From contig QXVZ01022925.1 in NCBI GenBank assembly GCA_008931825.1, positions 1 to 20,159 of the forward strand: a stretch of DNA of 20,159 bases. The letters are read 5' to 3'. The translations under genes were made by a program, and so were the position numbers. Positions 18,163 through 20,159 of this stretch are shown piece by piece (the stretch's first letter is position 1; the number at the start of each line of letters is the position of its first letter). The notes below the pieces were generated by a model. It saw nothing but the letters and a program-made list of their open reading frames with translations. It ran no database searches and was not told where the DNA came from. Origin of the DNA: Phallusia fumigata. Taxonomy: Eukaryota > Chordata > Ascidiacea > Phlebobranchia > Ascidiidae.

Positions 18163-19718
18163 CACAGGTGAGTGATAGTCCCTCGCCCCCCTTTGCCCCC
18201 GTCCTGGTCACCCCACTCCCAGTGGTGACCCCTGACGACCCTTGCACCCTTGTACAGCCCCAGGCTTTGTGTGCGCGACTGTCCGTGTCTAGTTGAAAGA
18301 TTTCGTCTGTAAAGGTTTATGTAGTTTGTTAAAACACACGAACAGAAAATAATAACGATTGGTTTTTGCAATGATGGTGACAACATCCTTTGTAGAAACA
18401 ATTGTATTTTGATGCATTCACTACATACAAGTTCTCTGGAAGTTGTTTTTATTCAAGATTAAGTCTTACACACAAAATTGTTCAGATTGCGTAAAAACTT
18501 CAGTAAATTAGATTTCAAATGCCAGTGTAAAATTGTACATGATGACAACAGCGGTTGTTGAAACGATTACATTAGAATGTAATCACTACACTGAAAGCTC
18601 TCTGGCGGTTATGTTTCAANGTTTTGGGGCCAATTGTTTACTGCTTAACAAAATTTCAAGAATCGTTTAAGGCTATACAACTGGCAACGTAATGCAACAC
18701 CATAAATTTTACTATTGTTGAAATACGGACATATTTTACTCAATACGGACATTTTAGGAAACAGCACTAGAATTTTCGCCATCTTTTAAAGCTATACAAT
18801 TGGCAGGGTAATGCACAACCATAAATTTTACTATTGTTGAAATACGGACGTATTTTACTCAATACGGACATTTTAGGAAATAGCACTAGAAAATTTTCGC
18901 CATCGTTTAAAGCTATACAATTGGCAGCGTAATGAACAACCATGGAATATTGAAATACAAGTCTTACCCGGTGGATTTGCAGTTATCGTAACGTTTAAAC
19001 TTGTGGTGTATGTTGTGTTTGTTTGTCATATAGCAGCGTGTACAAAGATCGCAGTCCGGACATTCCGTGCATTGCCACCTTGTTCCTCTGATGCCGAACT
19101 TCTTACAAGCGTCGCATTTTCGCCCGGGATGCTTGACGCCTGAAAAGGAACGATCATTGCATCGGTGAGTGTTTCCAAGGCAAAAAATGGCAAAACAGCA
19201 CCTAGACGAGCGACCAACTGGAAGTTTAATTTTTGCATTTCTTAAGTGCAGACTATTACTTTCTAACGAACAATGTATATTTCTTGGTAAGTACCTTACG
19301 TTGCCCGGTAAATATCGTCAGTTCGTGTTACTGTGTACCTAAATTTCGCATACTTTTACAAAAGCCAAGCATTGCTTAACATTAATAGCCTGTTATTGAT
19401 AAATATCGAACATCTTTTAATGAAATATTGTGAACTATCGGGCGATTATCGTCCATATATTTTTACATCAGAAATTTCCTTGAAAATTCGATCCATAATA
19501 AGTATTAGCGTTTTACTGGTGATACTAAGACTGGCTTTATTTGTTTGTTAGTAAAGCATGAACCCAAATAAGGTGTCACAATCACGATAACAAGTTGCAA
19601 CTATGCAGTCGTGTAGAGGCAAGGACCGGTAAGTAACCAAGGGTCAACTTTAAAGGTTGCATAAGCTTCTCACTGGTGAAAATATGGGCGGTTATGTCGC
19701 CGTCTACTTGTAAATCGG
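18163..19718 (-). CDS. Mind-bomb-like E3 ligase, ZZ and MIB/HERC2 exons (partial)
   Basis: Exons in transcript order: 19718-19674 (tentative), 19139-18968, 18288-18163; phases match at both junctions. Exon 19139-18968 encodes a complete ZZ zinc finger beginning VKHPGRKCDACKK, with CxxC pairs CDAC, CTEC and CDLC/C plus two histidines near the end (HNIHH). Exon 18288-18163 encodes GARVVRGHHWEWGDQDGG, the signature of the MIB/HERC2 domain, and stops mid-domain at THLW in phase 2. The 45-nt exon gives DLQVDGDITAH, fitting the end of a first MIB/HERC2 domain just before the ZZ finger. In mind bomb the order is MIB/HERC2, ZZ, MIB/HERC2, MIB repeats, ankyrins, RING; this domain pair recognises Notch ligand tails. 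The start codon and first domain must lie beyond the window or in unrecognised exons. The rest of the second MIB/HERC2 domain was not found downstream. Confidence 0.8.
18418..18447. repeat. Terminus of the intron-2 MITE family
   Basis: The words tcactacatacaag and ttctctgg match the right terminus of the MITE at 2046-2188. A left terminus was not found, so this is a partial or diverged copy. It lies upstream of the 18288 exon, in the intron 18289-18967. Confidence 0.55.
18583..18612. repeat. Second partial copy of the MITE terminus
   Basis: tcactaca then gctctctggcggttat aligns with the terminus at 18418-18447. About 60 bp before each terminus also align (atgatg, acaaca, gaaac words), so the two are copies of one longer repeat. 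Confidence 0.5.
18661..18950. repeat. Tandem array, about 120-bp unit, 2.3 copies
   Basis: The word gctataca recurs at 18672, 18791 and 18912, giving periods of 119 and 121 bp. Units 1 and 2 are nearly identical across words such as gttgaaatacggac and caatacggacattttagg; unit 3 is cut short after about 40 bp. The array ends just before the donor of the ZZ exon at 18968, inside the intron. Confidence 0.85.
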
Positions 19719-20159
19719 CTGAAATTTTCAGAAGTAGAAGTAAAGACGGTTTAATTTGAGGGCGGATGAAACAGAACGTGCCTTATTACCGGCAGTCGTG
19801 TCAGAGTTAAGAGCATTGATCTTAGTATGGTGAATTGCTTAGTTAACGGATTCGCCCGCAAAAATGTGTTTTGGTACAAAACGTTACGGAAACGAAACGC
19901 AAACTAATTAACAATAAAAGCTTTTTATGTCTAAGACAACAATACAGCAAATGTATTTCAGAAGTATACCGTTTTTCTAGATCAAATTCATGCTCAAAAC
20001 CAAGGTATACTTTAGCCTTTTTATAACAAATACCAGCGTTTTATATTTGGCTGCATAATATCAGGACGAAGAATAGAATATTCCGCATTCAGCATAGTGC
20101 TTAATTTTTTGCATCGTAATGTCGAAATGTAGACGATTTCAAATTCCTTTCCTGGATTA
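19719..20159. other. Window end without a recognised gene
   Basis: If the ligase reading is right this is intron or upstream sequence of that gene. A frame ending ACTGCCG before gtaata (about 19791) has a phase that would join the 19718 exon, but it shows no MIB/HERC2 signature and has weak splice sites. Nothing else is seen. Confidence 0.4.

Noticed and set aside
19333-19551. 72-codon + strand ORF
   Set aside because: AT-rich, hydrophobic low-complexity product without an ATG-led start or splice sites; it lies in a probable intron of the minus-strand ligase gene.
1-20159. CRISPR arrays, bacterial operons or prophage features
   Set aside because: No regularly spaced repeats, no ribosome-binding-site-led operons; the splice-site structure is clearly eukaryotic.

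Overview
The window looks like animal nuclear DNA from a compact, AT-rich genome. Its genes are broken into short exons (about 45-260 nt) with GT-AG introns, and tRNA-derived SINE and MITE remnants lie between them. The zona pellucida (ZP) and mind-bomb families, the small introns and the many GACGTC-containing codons suggest an ascidian tunicate of the Ciona type. That is an inference from style, not a database match. Three single ambiguous bases (N at 3651, 13503, 18620) mark a draft assembly.

Layout. (1) 1-1046: upstream flank without a convincing gene; an NRF-1-like palindrome sits at 391-402. (2) 1047-6991, + strand: an 11-exon gene that I could read from start to stop with every intron phase matching. 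It encodes a 601-residue single-pass membrane protein: signal peptide, Cys-rich N-terminal domain, ZP module, two basic cleavage sites, hydrophobic patch, transmembrane helix, short tail. A poly(A) signal follows at 7155. (3) 7345-8682, + strand: three phase-compatible candidate exons with tyrosine motifs, status uncertain. (4) 9354-13368, - strand: nine phase-consistent exons encoding ankyrin repeats and a C-terminal C3HC4 RING finger, the carboxy half of a mind-bomb-like E3 ubiquitin ligase. (5) 13369-18162: about 4.8 kb with only weak exon candidates, a small + strand ORF (16202-16405), clustered CRE/E-box/E2F-like sites, and repeats. (6) 18163-19718, - strand: exons for a ZZ zinc finger followed by a MIB/HERC2 domain, the amino half expected of a mind-bomb protein. 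The two - strand blocks are probably one gene transcribed toward the ZP gene, so the two main genes are convergent. The exons that should link them (rest of the second MIB/HERC2 domain, MIB repeats, early ankyrins) were not recognised.

Repeats: a 143-bp MITE in ZP intron 2 that carries copies of an exon-2 segment; hAT-type termini; a tRNA-derived SINE; a pair of dispersed repeats; a tandem array of about 120 bp next to the ZZ exon.

The ZP protein is probably a surface or egg-coat/epithelial matrix component. The mind-bomb-like ligase would ubiquitinate membrane ligands, in known members Delta/Jagged during Notch signalling. Nothing in the sequence links the two genes functionally.
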